From contig NC_084677.1 of NCBI RefSeq assembly GCF_028389875.1, forward strand, positions 9,094,017 through 9,158,016: 64,000 nucleotides of DNA. The letters run 5' to 3'. A model generated the notes under the pieces. It made no database searches. It was not told where the DNA came from and was given only the letters and a program-made list of their open reading frames with translations. Shown here in pieces: positions 1 to 14,600 of this stretch (the first letter of the stretch is position 1; each line of letters starts with the position of its first letter). The translations under genes were made by a program, and so were the position numbers. This DNA comes from Rhea pennata (taxonomy: Eukaryota > Chordata > Aves > Rheiformes > Rheidae).

Positions 1-2356
1 AATTTAGAAAGTTTTTCTACTCCTGATATCTGTTTAGTCATTTTCATTTTTAATAGTGAGAATTTCACTATTACAAAATATCTAAAATTAAGTTTCCTTT
101 TCATCACATGATGCTTCCAAAGCATTTCCACAATTTTTGTTATTTCATTTTGACTTCAATAACAAAACTATTCCATTTTCCAAATTCAAGGTTTAAAATA
201 TTTTTACTAAAAGTTCCTGACTAATCTCAGTATTGCAGTAGCACCACCTGTAACTCACAAATGAACCAATGAAAAGATTTTAACAGAAAAATCTTAAGTC
301 CTAAAATAACTGTCTGCAAAGTTCCCTGTGTAGTAAAAAATAGGTTCTAATGAATCCTTAATACATCCAAAATAACTGGTGCCAAAGAATTTGTTGCATG
401 TAAGCATCCAACAACACTATTTTTATCATGTGACAGAATAAACTTTCAGAAAAGCATTCAACACAACATACCTGATCTACTTCATAACAGAAATTAAATA
501 AACCTGTTTAAAAATATTACATGTTAGTTTAAGTGACTAGCTCTTTAGACAATGCTGTAAGAGCTCTTTATCTATTCTTTAAAAGGGTATATGCATGACA
601 AATATCTGATTCACTCATATCACTGCAAATTCCAAAACTGTGGGGAAAAAGTGAGTCAAAAGAAGTATGAATATACAAACCCTATTACATAAAATAGGAG
701 TATTAAACAATAAAATATTTGCATTGTCCCAATTGCTGTACATCTTCTGAATGTCAAATCCATTTATGCATCTCCCTCCGTTCTCAATGCGAGTAGTTAG
801 ATTGGATTTGTCATCAAAAGCAGTATTAGTAGGATCCTAAATACATATTTTTTAAAAGGAACTTTCATTCTTGCTGTTTTCTGACACTAGCTACTGTTAT
901 CCAATACAGAGCTTATAAGGATCTCAGTAGTGGTAGTTCACCACAATTAACTCTAAACACTATGCCTATGCACACAACAAACACACCTCTCTCTGATAAG
1001 ACGTATATATTCCTAGCTTATTTAATGTTTGTAATAGGTTTGCTGTTTACTATATTTGTGAATCAGCCCCAAGATGTTAGGCATCATAGGTTACACTATA
1101 GTTCAGAGCGAATTTAGAGTTGTAAGCAGAAGAAAATCATGTCATTATAGCAACATTTAGCTAAAACATTCTTTCTCCTCTAATTTTAAGGAATTTAGCC
1201 TGAAAGAGGTTTAAAATTCTTTTCTTTCAGCATTCCTGCTGAATAGCATTACACATCAGGTTTGGAATCCAAATAAGAAAAGCAATCTTGTGAATTAAAT
1301 TTGTGTTACAAAACCCAGGTCTAGCAATCAGACAAGGAAAATACTTGAAAAAGATAGACATAGTGGTCTAAAATTAAATACCCAAAGCTAGTGGCAGTCT
1401 CACAGAAACAATTTAGGAAGACTGGTCAAGAATCAGCTTTTGCCTCAGGTTGAGTCTTGGCAAAGAAATAAGTTAGATTAGATTTGAATGCTACCAAACA
1501 ATGTATTTTCTAGTGCACTAGTGTTACTGACGATAAGTGAAGAGTACGGGAAAGCAGACAGGATACTCAGGAAGTCACTTTCTACTCTAAAAGTAAGGAA
1601 GAAGGCTTTAAACCATGCTCTCTTTTCTGAAGTCAATACAAATATTGATAGTAAAATATCTTGTAGTGCTGTATTTATTTTGCATTTATTGATCTTTCAG
1701 GGACTAGAGCAGGCTTGACTTTGCTATAGGCAAGTAGTTTGGTCTAAATCAGACCAAAAAAATGACACAGTCAATAAGTGCTGCATCATTTCCGCCCTTC
1801 TCCCTTTCTTCTACCAAGTGTTCATTTAATTTCAAGGCCAATTGAGTTGCAAAATGTCAACTTTTCCTCATAACAGTGCTTACAAAGTCTTATAAAACAA
1901 ACTGTAAAAATAATTAAGCCTGTATTTTAGATCACAGTAAGCAATCAACAAACTTAGGACAATAAGATGGCTTTTTTCCTCTGGATCTCTCTTTTTTTTC
2001 TTTTTTCTTTTTTTTGGGGGGGCAAATAGTACTAGAAAGGTATATAACTGATTATAATAGAAGTAAATATGTATAATTTACTTTTGAAGAGCTTTGAAAA
2101 AAGAGACATCTGAAGACAGCCATCATATTACAAATATTCAACATCATATTCAAGTCCAAAAAAAATTCAACATCTATATATTCCCTTCTATGAGTCTGGA
2201 ATAATATTTATATTCCAAAGCAAAAACCACCATCCACCAAAGGATCCAAGCTTCATATGGGCAGTGAAGTTACTATTTTGTAAGTATTATCTAGAGAGTT
2301 TGCAGCATCTTTGCTTGAAGAAGCTGACATTGGTCAATCCATTTGATATGCATTCT

Positions 2357-2359
<3 letters not shown>

Positions 2360-2396
<37 letters not shown>
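2360..2396. repeat. T37 homopolymer
   Basis: Uninterrupted T run in SNX29 intron 13. On the transcribed sense strand it is poly(A). Confidence 0.95.
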
Positions 2397-2399
<3 letters not shown>

Positions 2400-3565
2400 G
2401 CCAAGGATATAACCATATAACCACCTACGAGCAGAATACTTTCACTGCCCTATACAGCAGAACTTCGCTTGCTTTGTCTTCCAGGTATGCTCCCTGCTGT
2501 ATGGCTTGCACTTATAATGAACAAATAAGGGTCTACACCAAAAATTAGATTTGTTTCTAGCCCCACCAAAGAATATTCAAGTGAGCTCAAATAACAGAAC
2601 ATGAATTTACAAATGCCTCCAACATAAGGCATTTCCAGAAACTCAGTTTCAGAAATCTTGCACATAGAAGGATAACATTAAAACAGAAACCTTTTCTCTT
2701 AAATAGTGGAGGTAATTAACTACAGATACACTACTGTCAGGAAAACAATTGATAAAGCTAAAGAGACTCTCTGCTAATTTTTAACATGATGATAAAATAA
2801 TAGAATTATACTTTCTTTTCTATTGGGTAAGTTGTTCTTTGTATTTGTAAAGGAGTTATCCACTTTTAAATAACTAATCGTATTGATTTTTCAGTTACTT
2901 GATATGGAACATGCAAGTTTGTTTCCATCAGATATCTATGCCTAATTAAATCACTGAAAATTCAAGAATAAACCTCTTTTATATTACAATGCAAAAAGTT
3001 GCTTCCTAAACAAATCACAACACTACCTTAAATTTGAAATGGTTCAAAGACACAGTGCCATAGGAGTACTGAAAGCTTGCTTTTGCACCCTTCAATGAAA
3101 ATTAAGCTCTTAATTTGGGAGAAGGGGGAAAGGCTTCAAGTCCTTCTTTCAGACATTGCCTACTATTCACAAAATAAGCATCATACATGCTTACAGAAAT
3201 AATAACAACTGAAAAGCATCCCAGAAGCTTTCCCATATTCATACCACCAAGGGAAGAGAGGCATGTTTGTTCCTTTCGGCTTTCCTTTCACTCTACTTCC
3301 TCTTACTTTTTTATTTTCACTTAGTAGCCATATGATTTAACCCTTACAGAATGATGCAACCAAGACGACTGTATCACTTAACTGACCCACTATCAGTATC
3401 CTACGATCTGTCTGAAGTACTTGGTCATCTAGTAACAGGGAGAATCTACACCTAGACTGTAGCTTGAGGATTCCAAAGCCTTTAACCTCAGTGAGCAGTA
3501 CTGGCTAATATTCAATAAATAAATAAAGACAGCATACGCCATTTCAAGTCCTGGTCTGTTTTCTT

Positions 3566-3610
3566 GGGGTAGGGTGGGGTGGAGTGGGGTGGGGAGGGGA
3601 GGGGAGGGGG
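3566..3610 (+). repeat. G-rich tract (G-quadruplex-like)
   Basis: More than six runs of three to five G separated by one to three bases, on the strand opposite to SNX29 transcription. It fits the G-quadruplex pattern. Confidence 0.8.
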
Positions 3611-4864
3611 ATCAGTTTTAAGCAATGATATCTGCAAACAACACGAAACTTCTTACAACATGGAATAAATTCACATTCTGAAGATGATACAACCAAACTT
3701 GCCAGTCACATTGAACACGTCAGTTGTGCACGGCTTTACAAATAATATGATAGAAACAAAAACATTTCTACCCATGTAATTTTTGCTCCATCTCTACAGC
3801 TACACTGCATGCTCTAGACTACGTCATTTGCTAAAGCAGCAAGACACATTCTGTGACTTCCAAAAAAAGCTCAGATAGCTGCAATAAACTTCAAAATGAA
3901 GGAGTCAACAGCAGATCCAGGACATCTCTTGGGCTTCCTCCCAAGACCAAAACACCATACCAACAACATATTCACACTTCCTGTAGCCTGTAACTATTTA
4001 TGATCTATAAAAACCAAGAAAGTTATAGAACAGGATAACACATCTCTCATTTAACATTCTAAGTTGTTTACTGTCAGTTTATTTTGTTAATACTGAAAAA
4101 TGATGAGGAAGACTAAATCATAGGTCTCTTTATGAAGTTTCATTGTGTTATTACTTCTTCTTTTCTAAGTCTTCAATATTCCTAAAATGATGATAAAATA
4201 AATTTAGATATTATCTGGAATCTAAAAATTCTAGGGAATCCTTATTTATTTTTTTTTTAAATCAGGTACACCTGTGATTCCTTTTTTTTAATCCATTGGC
4301 TTCTGAAATTATCAGGACTTCCAGGAGATTCATACAAACTGGAAAAGCATTCTAGATCTTGTTAAAGCTTAAAGCATACCAGTTGTTCATTGTTGTTCCA
4401 AATTATTCATTACAACTTAGAGATTTTATTGGAAAAAAAAATAAGACAGTAAAAGACAAAACAAAAAGTCTAATGTGCATGTAGGAACCTACATCTAATA
4501 TCAAACGTGACAGAGATCTTATGATAGCATAATGTTGACAGGCTGAATTAACAAAATTAAATACTTTTGGATTTGGGGGTTGGGGTTATCTTCACTATAC
4601 ACAAAAGATTTGATGGAAAATAAAAGTAATAAATATTATTTGTTAAAGGGACAGACTCTTGAGTTCCTTGGCCATCTCACATTCTTCCCTTTGGAAACTG
4701 GTACCAGTAAAGGGAATACCTGAAAGATTTAAAATTTAATGTAAAAATTCCTTTAAACAACTTTTTTCCCTACTAAATCATCTCAGAGCTGAGGTTTGGG
4801 AAACTCTTTGCAAACAGAGCTAGGTACTTTAGCAACACCAAGAATATTGTATATCCAATAGGAC

Positions 4865-4971
4865 AAAAAAAAAAAAAAAAAAAAAAAAAATCCCCAAAAC
4901 CTAGGTCCTTGGAACTGTGATTTGTTCTAGATTAGGAAGACATCTCTACTGAGAACCTCTCATATGCCAAT

Positions 4972-5008
<37 letters not shown>

Positions 5009-5016
5009 GAGAGAGA
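4865..5016. repeat. Two A26 tracts and GA repeat
   Basis: A runs at 4865-4890 and about 4980-5006, the second followed by a short GA repeat. About 90 bp of unique sequence separates them. Confidence 0.93.
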
Positions 5017-5500
5017 TTAATATTGGACAAAATAGATATATAGAGAGAAATAAAAGTCTCCTCCTAACTTTTACCTCACACACACACTTCTTCATTTCTA
5101 GTCTCATTACCTAATTGCTACTATTTTTGTCGTTTATATTGCTTAGTCTTTGTCTAATCATTTTTTAAAATTAAACTTCGTGTTTTCATAACTTCTGCTG
5201 ACTAATATTCTTTCTTCTGGAGTTGTGATTTTACTAATATTTTAACTCTCAATTATTGTTAATACTTAACAAGCAAAAATAAAAAGCCCTTAAACTTGTC
5301 AATCATTCAAAAATTTTCCAGCAGGTAAGCCTAAATCCAAGCAAAAGTCAATGAAATTTTTAAACCTAAATCACTTAGGGGTTCCTGAAAACTACTTGAA
5401 AATTATTTTTTGTCTTGGATGCAGACAGTTTTTTTGTTGTTGTTGTTTTCGTCCCTCTTCTACTGCTGTTACTTTTTGTGACTGCTTCTGTGCCTCTTAC

Positions 5501-5629
5501 CTTGCCAAGGCTTGGACTTTTGTGGCATGTCGCTCTTCCTGTTCTGCTACTTTCCTTCTCCAATTGTCCAATTCCTGCCTAAGTACTGCAGAATGCTCCA
5601 TCTCTCCATCAAGCAAGTTCCTCAGAGAT
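5501..5629 (-). CDS. SNX29: SNX29 coding exon 13 (coiled coil); last in window
   Basis: This 129-nt exon encodes SLRNLLDGEMEHSAVLRQEL, then RRKVAEQEERHATKVQALA, about residues 490-532, continuing the coiled coil. The acceptor is TTCCAG and the donor GTAAGA. It ends in phase 2, so further exons are required; none was recognised between 1 and 5500. Confidence 0.97.
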
Positions 5630-8600
5630 CTGGAAAAGGCAGCAGCATCTATTAAGACACTGCAAATGCTACTCAGTAATTAGAAGATACTCTACAAATC
5701 ACAAAGCAGGTTGCCTGAATTATACTGTTAATGTCATCCTAAAATTTCATTATTCAATGTAATAAATGCATCTGATTTGATTACACAAAGATATGAAAAG
5801 CTACAAGGAGAAAGGACCCACTGAAAAACAGCTTTAAGTGAAATAGTGAATACTATTAATTGAGATTGCAATCTCATCAACATGCCCAGAACACAGCCAA
5901 TTGTGTTATCTGCTCTAGCAACATGTAACAACAAATTACTACTCCGGAAAATACCTTATAATCTAGTTTCACTGCTTCAGTTCAAATGACAAAAACATTC
6001 CTACATTTCTGTAGATTATTCTAGAATAATCTATAAGCAATATGTTTATTAGCTGAAGCAGGAGATAAGCTTTCAATAGAGATTCTGTCTCTACTAATAG
6101 CACTATTACAGATCTCTGTATAGAACCTTTGATGAGTTAGCAAGGGTCAGCATGACATGTAACAGTAATAACCAAAGCAACTTCTTCTGTCAATCAAAAA
6201 AGCAGCTGAATGGCGTTGTAACTTACAATTATGGGAGCTGGAAGGTAAGAGGTAGGAAAATAGGATCAGTTGATAGTATCAACATTAAAAAAAAACTTCA
6301 AAAATGAAAAACTCCATGAAAAAAGTAAAATATTAGAAAGTCCTATTAGTATAAGGTTAGTATATGTCTTAAACAGATTTGTGTTTTCATGCTTCCAAAC
6401 ATGTGCCCCAAATAGACTAAATAAATACTAAGCAGATTTGTTAGCATTTTAAGTGACTGTATACACCCCTATGTTGCCCCAAATGAACATAAAAGCATTC
6501 ACAAATGACAGTCACTTTCAGTGTGACATGTCAAGCTGATTTTTAGCGTACCTACACCATTTCTGCACCAGAATAGAAAAATAGGAAACCTTTTGAACAT
6601 TTGCATAAAGACAAACTTGTATTCGTTTGGAAAACTGTCTTAAGACTCTTCTGGCTAAAAAGTTTTAAAAACACATTTTGTTTTGAAAAACAATGACTGG
6701 CAGAAGATCCCAAGGACAAATGGCTACATGTGATTTAAATACAAAACTAGAAGTGACTTGCAAACATTTCTCATCAGTATCTACAGATGAATATTGAAAT
6801 GTTAAGCTTACCCTTCACAGAAAAATAATATGGACATCAGAAAGATCATGATCATAGCTTTTCACAGAGGAGAGCTTGTATTACAGAAGTTAACAGATTG
6901 TTCAAATTATACAGTGCCTCTCAATAACAAAGTTACCTATTCTGTTCTTCCAGTTCATCCTTTCTATTCATCATGGCCACGATAGCCTGTCGAAGTTCAT
7001 CTAAAGAGAAGGAAGAAAAAAATAAAATAAAATAAGAGTTTCTGTGAACATTTTTGCTTGTTTCAGATCTAACAGTCATGTACACAGTGACACTAATTTA
7101 GCAACACATTTAAAATGAAGCAAACATCACTTCCTGTTCAGCTAAGCACCTAAAATGCTCATAATGTCACTAATTTAAGCAATGTTTCAACAGTGATATT
7201 TATCTCATGGTACAACAATGGTATAAGTAGTACTGATCAAATCAAATTGTTTACATCCAGCTTTAATATAAATACTGACAAGTTTGTCTGTGATTGCAGC
7301 TGCTTTTTTTTTTTTTATTATTGTTTTGGTTTTTTTAAATCAGTCCTATCGTATATCTTAGGGTATAAAGCATCTTTTCATTATGTTAATGAAATACACT
7401 AACTCAATTACCTTCTTCAACTTGCTCCTCCTCCTAACTATAAATTCTGACACAGGAAATACAACTATTACAGTGAGATAGGAGTACAGATGAAGACATT
7501 GCATTTTCACGGAATTTCTTTTCTTGCTCAGTCTAACGTCTTAAAGACAAAGATTTCTGTAGTTTAACTAAACAAGAATATTCAAGACAATAAAAGGAGA
7601 CATGTAACTGTCAGTAACTCTAAATCTATCATTTAGGCAGGCTTTTAAAAGCCTCTTGTTCTGAAGGGTTCTCATGTCACTTCAAATCAGCCAATCCTAT
7701 TTGCCTTTGTTAAAGATTTTTTTGAACTATTTCTGATTCTTTGGTCATGGAGAAAGTAGATAATTATTTTTCAACTCATTCCACATTAACCACATGAGAA
7801 CTAACAGACATTAGCAAGAAACACTTCAGCAGGTCATTAGAGGGATTTTGCACGCCATTAATTCAACACAGAAAGAATAATTATTCTTGTACAGCAACTG
7901 AGCATCTTTGCAAGGGTTCTCCATAAAGCAATACAAAAGAAAGACTCCAAATACTGTAGGAAAGCCAGAAGGTAAGTTTGAGTGTATTAAATACTAACTT
8001 TAAAATACCCCCAAATTCTCTGGAATTCCTTCCCATAATATTAATCATATTCATAATCAAAGCTGCAATTATGTGGCTACTTCAATCCATCTTCCTGAGG
8101 TTGCCCAGAGAGGTTGTGTTGTCTCCACCCCTGGAGATACGCAAAAGCCATCTTGACACAATCCTGGGCCACCTGCTCTAGGTGACCCTACTGGAGCAGG
8201 CGGGGACTAGATGATCTCCAAGGGTCCCTTCCAACCTCAACCATTCTGTGAACTATACAGAGGAATTCAGAATCCTCCTCAAGAAAGCATCAGGCCAATG
8301 GCATTTTGAATATTTCAAGAGCGTCACTAAAATATGATAATGCTGCAATCAGAGTGAGTTGCTATTATTTCTCTGACTAAATAAATTAAAGCCATTGCTA
8401 CACAAACAAGTTACTGTCAGTCTGGCTCTGCACTTCCACTGAAGTGACTGCTCTACAATAACTGACTGTAGGCACACTCAGTCTGTTTAAACATGTACTG
8501 TTTTATTACCATTTAATTGACAGTTTAGCTATTGTAAATTGTCTCCAGTTTTCCAATTGTACCAGTCTATTCAAATTGTAACCTTAACTTGCCTAATAAC

Positions 8601-11600
8601 TTAATCTTCTTTCCCTTATTCCACTCAATCTTCTGCATGAAGAGATAGTTGAAATCATCTCTCTCACTTCCCTCTCTAACACACACACAAGCAGAGCATG
8701 AAAGCAATTTTCCGTTAAAGACCATGGATTGCACAAAAAGAGAAGAAAAAAAATATTTTGGAAGAAAAGACAAAAAAGTCTTTTTTATTTACATTTGTCT
8801 TTTTTTTTCCTGAAAGGATGGACTTGATAATACTGTAGATACAGAGTAATACTTAAACTGCAATTTTTTTTATTATACATATAGCAACAAAATTCAATGT
8901 TAAATTTAGAACAAAAGCAAACACATTCATACTCAATATTTCTTACAAAAAGGCTAGTAATTTAATTCAACTACTGGTAGTGAAGGTGTAGAAGGAAGCA
9001 TCAACACAGATTACACTGGTGACCCTGCTGAGCAGGGAGGTTGGACTAGATGATCTCCAGAGCTCCCTTCCAACCTTACTGATTCAGTGGTTCTATGATT
9101 AACTAACAAAGGCTAAGAACCAAGGGTTCCAAGAAGCCTGTAGAGCCTGTGCTTATTCCAGTACCAATACTCATTCATTGCTATACATAACTTATCTCTC
9201 TCTCAAGTAATGAATATTAAGGGACAGTACTCTGTCAGTTACTCAAAAAAATATTATCAACATTTCTTCAACTCTCCTATCTACAGTAAATATAAAGGAG
9301 TCAACCATTTGTGGTAAATAAAATTACCATGCAAAAAAAGAGAAACAGTAAGAGATACACTGCTATTATTAAGTAGTAAGATTTTATATCAGTTTCATCT
9401 CAAAATTTAAGTAATAATCAGAACTTCATACAGACAGATAGTAGGATTCTAAAACATTTAAGATTTCACAACAGAAATTTCCGCAACAACTCCTTAAGGA
9501 AGGGACTTCCATGTACAGATCAATCATTCCCAACCAGGTCTTTCTTCTGGTAACATTTCATCATGTTTATCTTCTGATAAAACAATAACATAAAACTCAA
9601 AGAACTCATTAACTCATTAAATTTTTCAGATTAAATCTCACTTTTTAAAACACTAACAATTGGCTTCCATTGTTGAAATTAATCTACAGTATCTAACGAA
9701 TAGTAAAGCTAATAGAGGTTATCTGCTTTAAAATGTTTTTAATTCACTTGCACACAATTCACAAGCACAACCCTGAAACCATTTGCTTCTGAACAGCTTT
9801 TATACAATCTCATTCAGAATATGAAATAGAAAAAAAAAGATGTGCCATGATACAAACGTCAAGACCAAAATGTCGATTTGATAACACTCTCCAAAACAGT
9901 CAGAAGTTTCACAATTCTTGCATAGTATAGCCAAAGACTGTATAGTACGATTTGCAGTCATCTGTTATGAAGAATGAGCTGCAAGTCAAATCATCTCCCT
10001 TTATACAAAAAATCATGCAGCTCTTCTCTGTAATCCTGCAAATGGAATATCAGGGTAGAGTAGAGCAGCAGTCTATCAGACTTCCCCCTGAGTGCAGTTT
10101 TACACAGATATTTTCTGAGACATATAAAATATCCAACAGATTAGCTGCATCCATGCCAAAAGCCTGACCTTTAAGGACATGCTCCCAAAGCCACCTGAAT
10201 GAAGATCGGCTATTAAGGCCTTAGTGTTCCAATATTGTGTAAATACTATCCTATCATGCCACTCTTAACAGGACGGATTTTAGTAGAGAACAATATGCTG
10301 TCGGCCTTCTACTGTATAGAACAGTCTTGACAAAAGAAAAAAAATCATAAAATGAATTGCAGCATTTCTCTCAGTGTCAAAATTAATACCTCCTCTTTCC
10401 TCAGCTGTACTTTCAGAGAAGTCGCAAGAACTTGGCAACCAAGTTACACAACAGATCAAAAGCTAATTAGAAGATGACAGAAAGAGAACACATACATGTT
10501 GTTTTCTTACACAGTCAGGATAAAAATATAGTGCTATATTTTCATTATTGTGTAAGATTTTTCAATGATCATGAAAAATTGAAGGCTTTCCCTAGAATAT
10601 ATGAAAGATTATGGAACGAATAATGTATAATGCTCCAACCTTTGCTAACCTTTGTGGTTAAGCCCAAATTTTAAAACTAAGGAAAAATATACCAGAAAAA
10701 CTAAGTGCTATTTTTTGTAAATATTTGGGAACTATAATCAAAGAACCTTGCAAAGAAAACACAAGAAATGTCCTTCTGGAATTAAAGTTCTGGAATTTAT
10801 TGCCACATTTTTCTAGAACAAAAAGAAAATGGGGAGATGTGCTGAAACGAAAACTTTTCTGGGTGTAAACCAAGGCTGAAAATATAATATTCCAATGACA
10901 GTAACTGGAGCAGACATGATATTTGTGATTCAAGTATGACAAGATAAATACATTTCTTTAAAAACTAAAGGACAATGTGATGGAACAGGAATACAAAAAT
11001 AAAACTTGTGACAAACAATCTTTTATTAAATTGGTTATCAGACATAACTGTTTTTAAAAGTTATGTAAGCTTTCAAACAACATGTAACATACAGAGAGAA
11101 ATTAACCCTACGGATTAGGATTTCGCTAGAGTGCTATAGGGTGGTTTTATCTTTTGTTTTGTTAAGTTGTATCTGCTAAGTTAACTTAACTTTACAGATG
11201 CAAGGGACAAATTCAGGAAAACTGTTCCAGATGGTAGAAATTTACATGAAAGGGGTTGTCAGCACATAATTTTTAAGCCTGCATGTCAAAAGGATAGAGA
11301 AAATATTAACATTATACTATCAAATTGAAAAGAAAGCAGTAAAAGAATAGGTTCAAAAAATTCATTTCAAGCTTTATCCTCCGAAACAAGATGCAGAGAA
11401 ATCCATAATCACTAGAGACCTCACAGCTTTTATCACTGCACTACTCCATTCCATTTTTCTTGCCTGATGTTTTAAAATTAGTTGCTATGCAACCAAGCTA
11501 TAAGCCTCACCATTTAATAATTCTTCCACTAATTGCAACAGAGAAAAGGAGCTTCAGTGTCTGGTTTTGTCATAGCACTGAATTCTCCCTGTATGGAGAC

Positions 11601-14600
11601 CAATAACAATCCCTCAAAAACATTTTTATTGAACGTTTCTTACATCATCTGTTATAAAAGTAGTAACATATAAACCATAATCAAGCAATTTTGAATGCAA
11701 TGACAATTAAAATATTTTACTAATAGCTCCACTGGCTTCATAGATTATTTTGACATGCTTCATCCCCTTCACCCTGCCCACTGCAAATATCTGGACTGGA
11801 ATGGGAAACTAATGACACTGTGTATGCTTCTGTTGATCATGGGTTTTGTTTCACTTGGAAATTACTGAGCATCAAGCACTGAAAAAATCTAAAGATTTAC
11901 TTTCTATTTAACAGCTGCTTTAACTACACATACGCACTATCTGAGCAACTGAAAAAGACCAATTGCGGCCCCTGCTGGTACCTAGTACTTCCATGAAACC
12001 GAGCACTGCCAAAAGAGTTTGAGCAACAAAGTCAGCAAATTTCCTACTGAAAAAATAAAACTTAAATATAACATATTATAGTAATAACATGAACAGAGAA
12101 TACACAGTGACCAAAAAAATCACAGCTATCAACAGTATCTACATCTTTAACTATGTCACTTATTTTAAAATGTCTCAAGCTAGAGGACTTTGTAAAAAAG
12201 TGTTTTTCACCTTTGTAAAGTTCATTCAGTAGAGCAATGTCAGTGATGAAACAGAATCCAATAAAATGCATGGTGCTTTCTACCTCCTTTAACATACAAA
12301 AATGCTGATATAATTCAATGATGCATGGCAGCGTAATAATTAATTTACTAATAAGACTAGAAGTCATAGGGTATCTCATAACCTCACCAATGAACCATGA
12401 GACTAAAATACCATCCTGTTCATTCATTTGGATCATTTCATAAATTTTACAAATGAACTTTGGCTGTATCATTTCTCTCTTCCTAAATGTTATCATTTAG
12501 AATTTATTGATACATACACAAAAAGTAAACACAAAGAAAGTCACCTCACACACACAACACACCACCACCATCACCCCAGAGCTTTCAGACTAAAGCCATA
12601 TCTACCAGCTCAGTTATCAAACTTTATGTAGAATCAGGCAAATAAAAGCATACTGGCTTACATTATAGCTGGTCATCCTGCACATTTGTGGGAAGATAAA
12701 GGATTAAAAATGAGACAAATATACTGCCCGTACCTCCACTAATCTCCTTCCCACAACAAAAGCTATTTTATCTATTCCAACCCCATTCTTAATACTATTA
12801 AGCATAAAACTGTCCTCCACCTTACCCCTAACTAAGGGTTTTCTTTATGAAAGCCCACATTCATGTTTGCAATGCTTTTTCCCCATATTAGAAGCACAGA
12901 TGTAGTGTACACAGAATGAGCTTTGGTTTGGTGTTTTTTTCTTCCTAGGTATTAAGAAAGTAGGAAAAATAATTAGGATCACACCAAAACCTACCATTAG
13001 CATTTTCACAGCTTGCACAGACTTGAAGATGTTAATCAAATTAAATCATTACTGTTCATTTAACTGCTAGAGCCACATCTAGCATAAGGGTATTTCTAGC
13101 AGTTCTGTGGAAAAAAAGGCTAATGTCTACAACCTGAGATCTGCTAAATCAAAAATATTTTAGAGCAGTCATTTCTAATAGTAGCCACATATCAGAAATG
13201 AAATGTTATATGCTTGTCCAAACAGATCTTATTGATACAAAAACAGAAACTAAAAGTTGAAAAGCTTGAAAAGCTAATTTTGAGAGGTATACTCCATCAA
13301 TCTAAACACATCAAGAATGTACTTACTAATTGTCATGGATTCTGGCACAGTGGCTGAAGGCAACATACTGCTTAAATTGTTCACTTGGGCAGGAGGACTG
13401 ACTTCCATTCTAGTTAACGGGGAAAAAATATTATCAGTTAATGAAAAAAAAAAAAAAATCCTGAATCCAAAGGTTTAAACAAGGATTGCAGAAACTAGAA
13501 CAGAAGTGTCAGTAACTATTCAAAACATGTAGTTATACATTGAAAACAAACATATGCAACCAACTTAAATTTAACTACCCTTTAATGTATTTGTTGTGAA
13601 TCTGATCTAACAATCTATATACATAAAGATCCAAACCAACAAGCCATGGGGAGGGGGGGGATGATAAAAAAACAACATAAAATCTATTTTCAAAATCTAG
13701 AGGATATATCTGCATATTATTCGACATAACTACTCAACTCCATTAAGGTAATTAGGAAAAGTTCAATATACAAGAAAACTATATAAGGGAAGTGCTAGCT
13801 TTGTATTTGTCTTTCCAAACACTTACAAGATCAGCCTGATTAACAGCTTTTTTTTCCCCGTACTGAGCGTAAGTGTTGTGTATGTGATAGGTAACAATAA
13901 CAAGCTGGTAGCTATAGGGTGAAGGGTTTCTTTGTTTTTTGTTTTTTGGTTTTTTTTTTCCCCTTTTTCCCTTTTAAGAAAACAAATTTGACATGTACCT
14001 GTAAGGAAGATTAGATCTTCTCTGAACTAGTCCTACTGCAAGAACGCTTTCATGCCCCTCTCCATTCTCCAAGTTATCTAAAGTAGAATACACAAGTTTT
14101 TTTTTTTTTTTTTTAAGTTAACAGTATTTTAAAAGAAAATCCAAAAGAAAAGCAGAAGCAAGATAGTTAGTTAATTTGCAACTAATCTTTACTATCACTT
14201 TTAAACATTTTGGATTCTTTCTCCAAAACTGAGTTTACATACTGATATTTTATACTGATAACAACTTTGCATAGCTGTGAAGAGCCTCTTATTGAAGATC
14301 TTTTTGCAAACCCCAGGAGTTTAATAAAAACATGACACTTGTAACTCATTACAAATCTATTTGCTGCTTGCAGGGAGAGAATTTGTAGTTAGTCCCCAGC
14401 TGAACCCTTGCAAAAGCACTAGTTCCTTATGTATTCCCAGTAAAGCATGATGACTTTTCCTGGCTGTTACACCTGTGTACCAAATATAAGGAATCAGCTA
14501 GATTATGAGACACTTTTCAAAAAAAATCATGCATAATATGAACCTATACACAGATCTACAGCCCACAGGAGCAAAACATACACACTACAGGGCCTGTCAT

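Larger units (their letters stand above)
1..5500 (-). other. SNX29: SNX29 intron 13 (partial)
   Basis: AT-rich intron with no recognised exon. It contains a T37 tract (2360-2396), a G-rich tract (3566-3610), and A-tracts at 4865-4890 and 4980-5006, the second running into a short GA repeat. Short reading frames here look like chance. Confidence 0.75.
7001..13326 (-). other. SNX29: SNX29 intron 11
   Basis: A 6.3-kb intron. It holds two CR1 3' fragments in plus orientation (8094-8251, 9015-9099) and an unusually long open frame at 12062-12496. The rest is AT-rich sequence in which I see nothing further. Confidence 0.8.
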
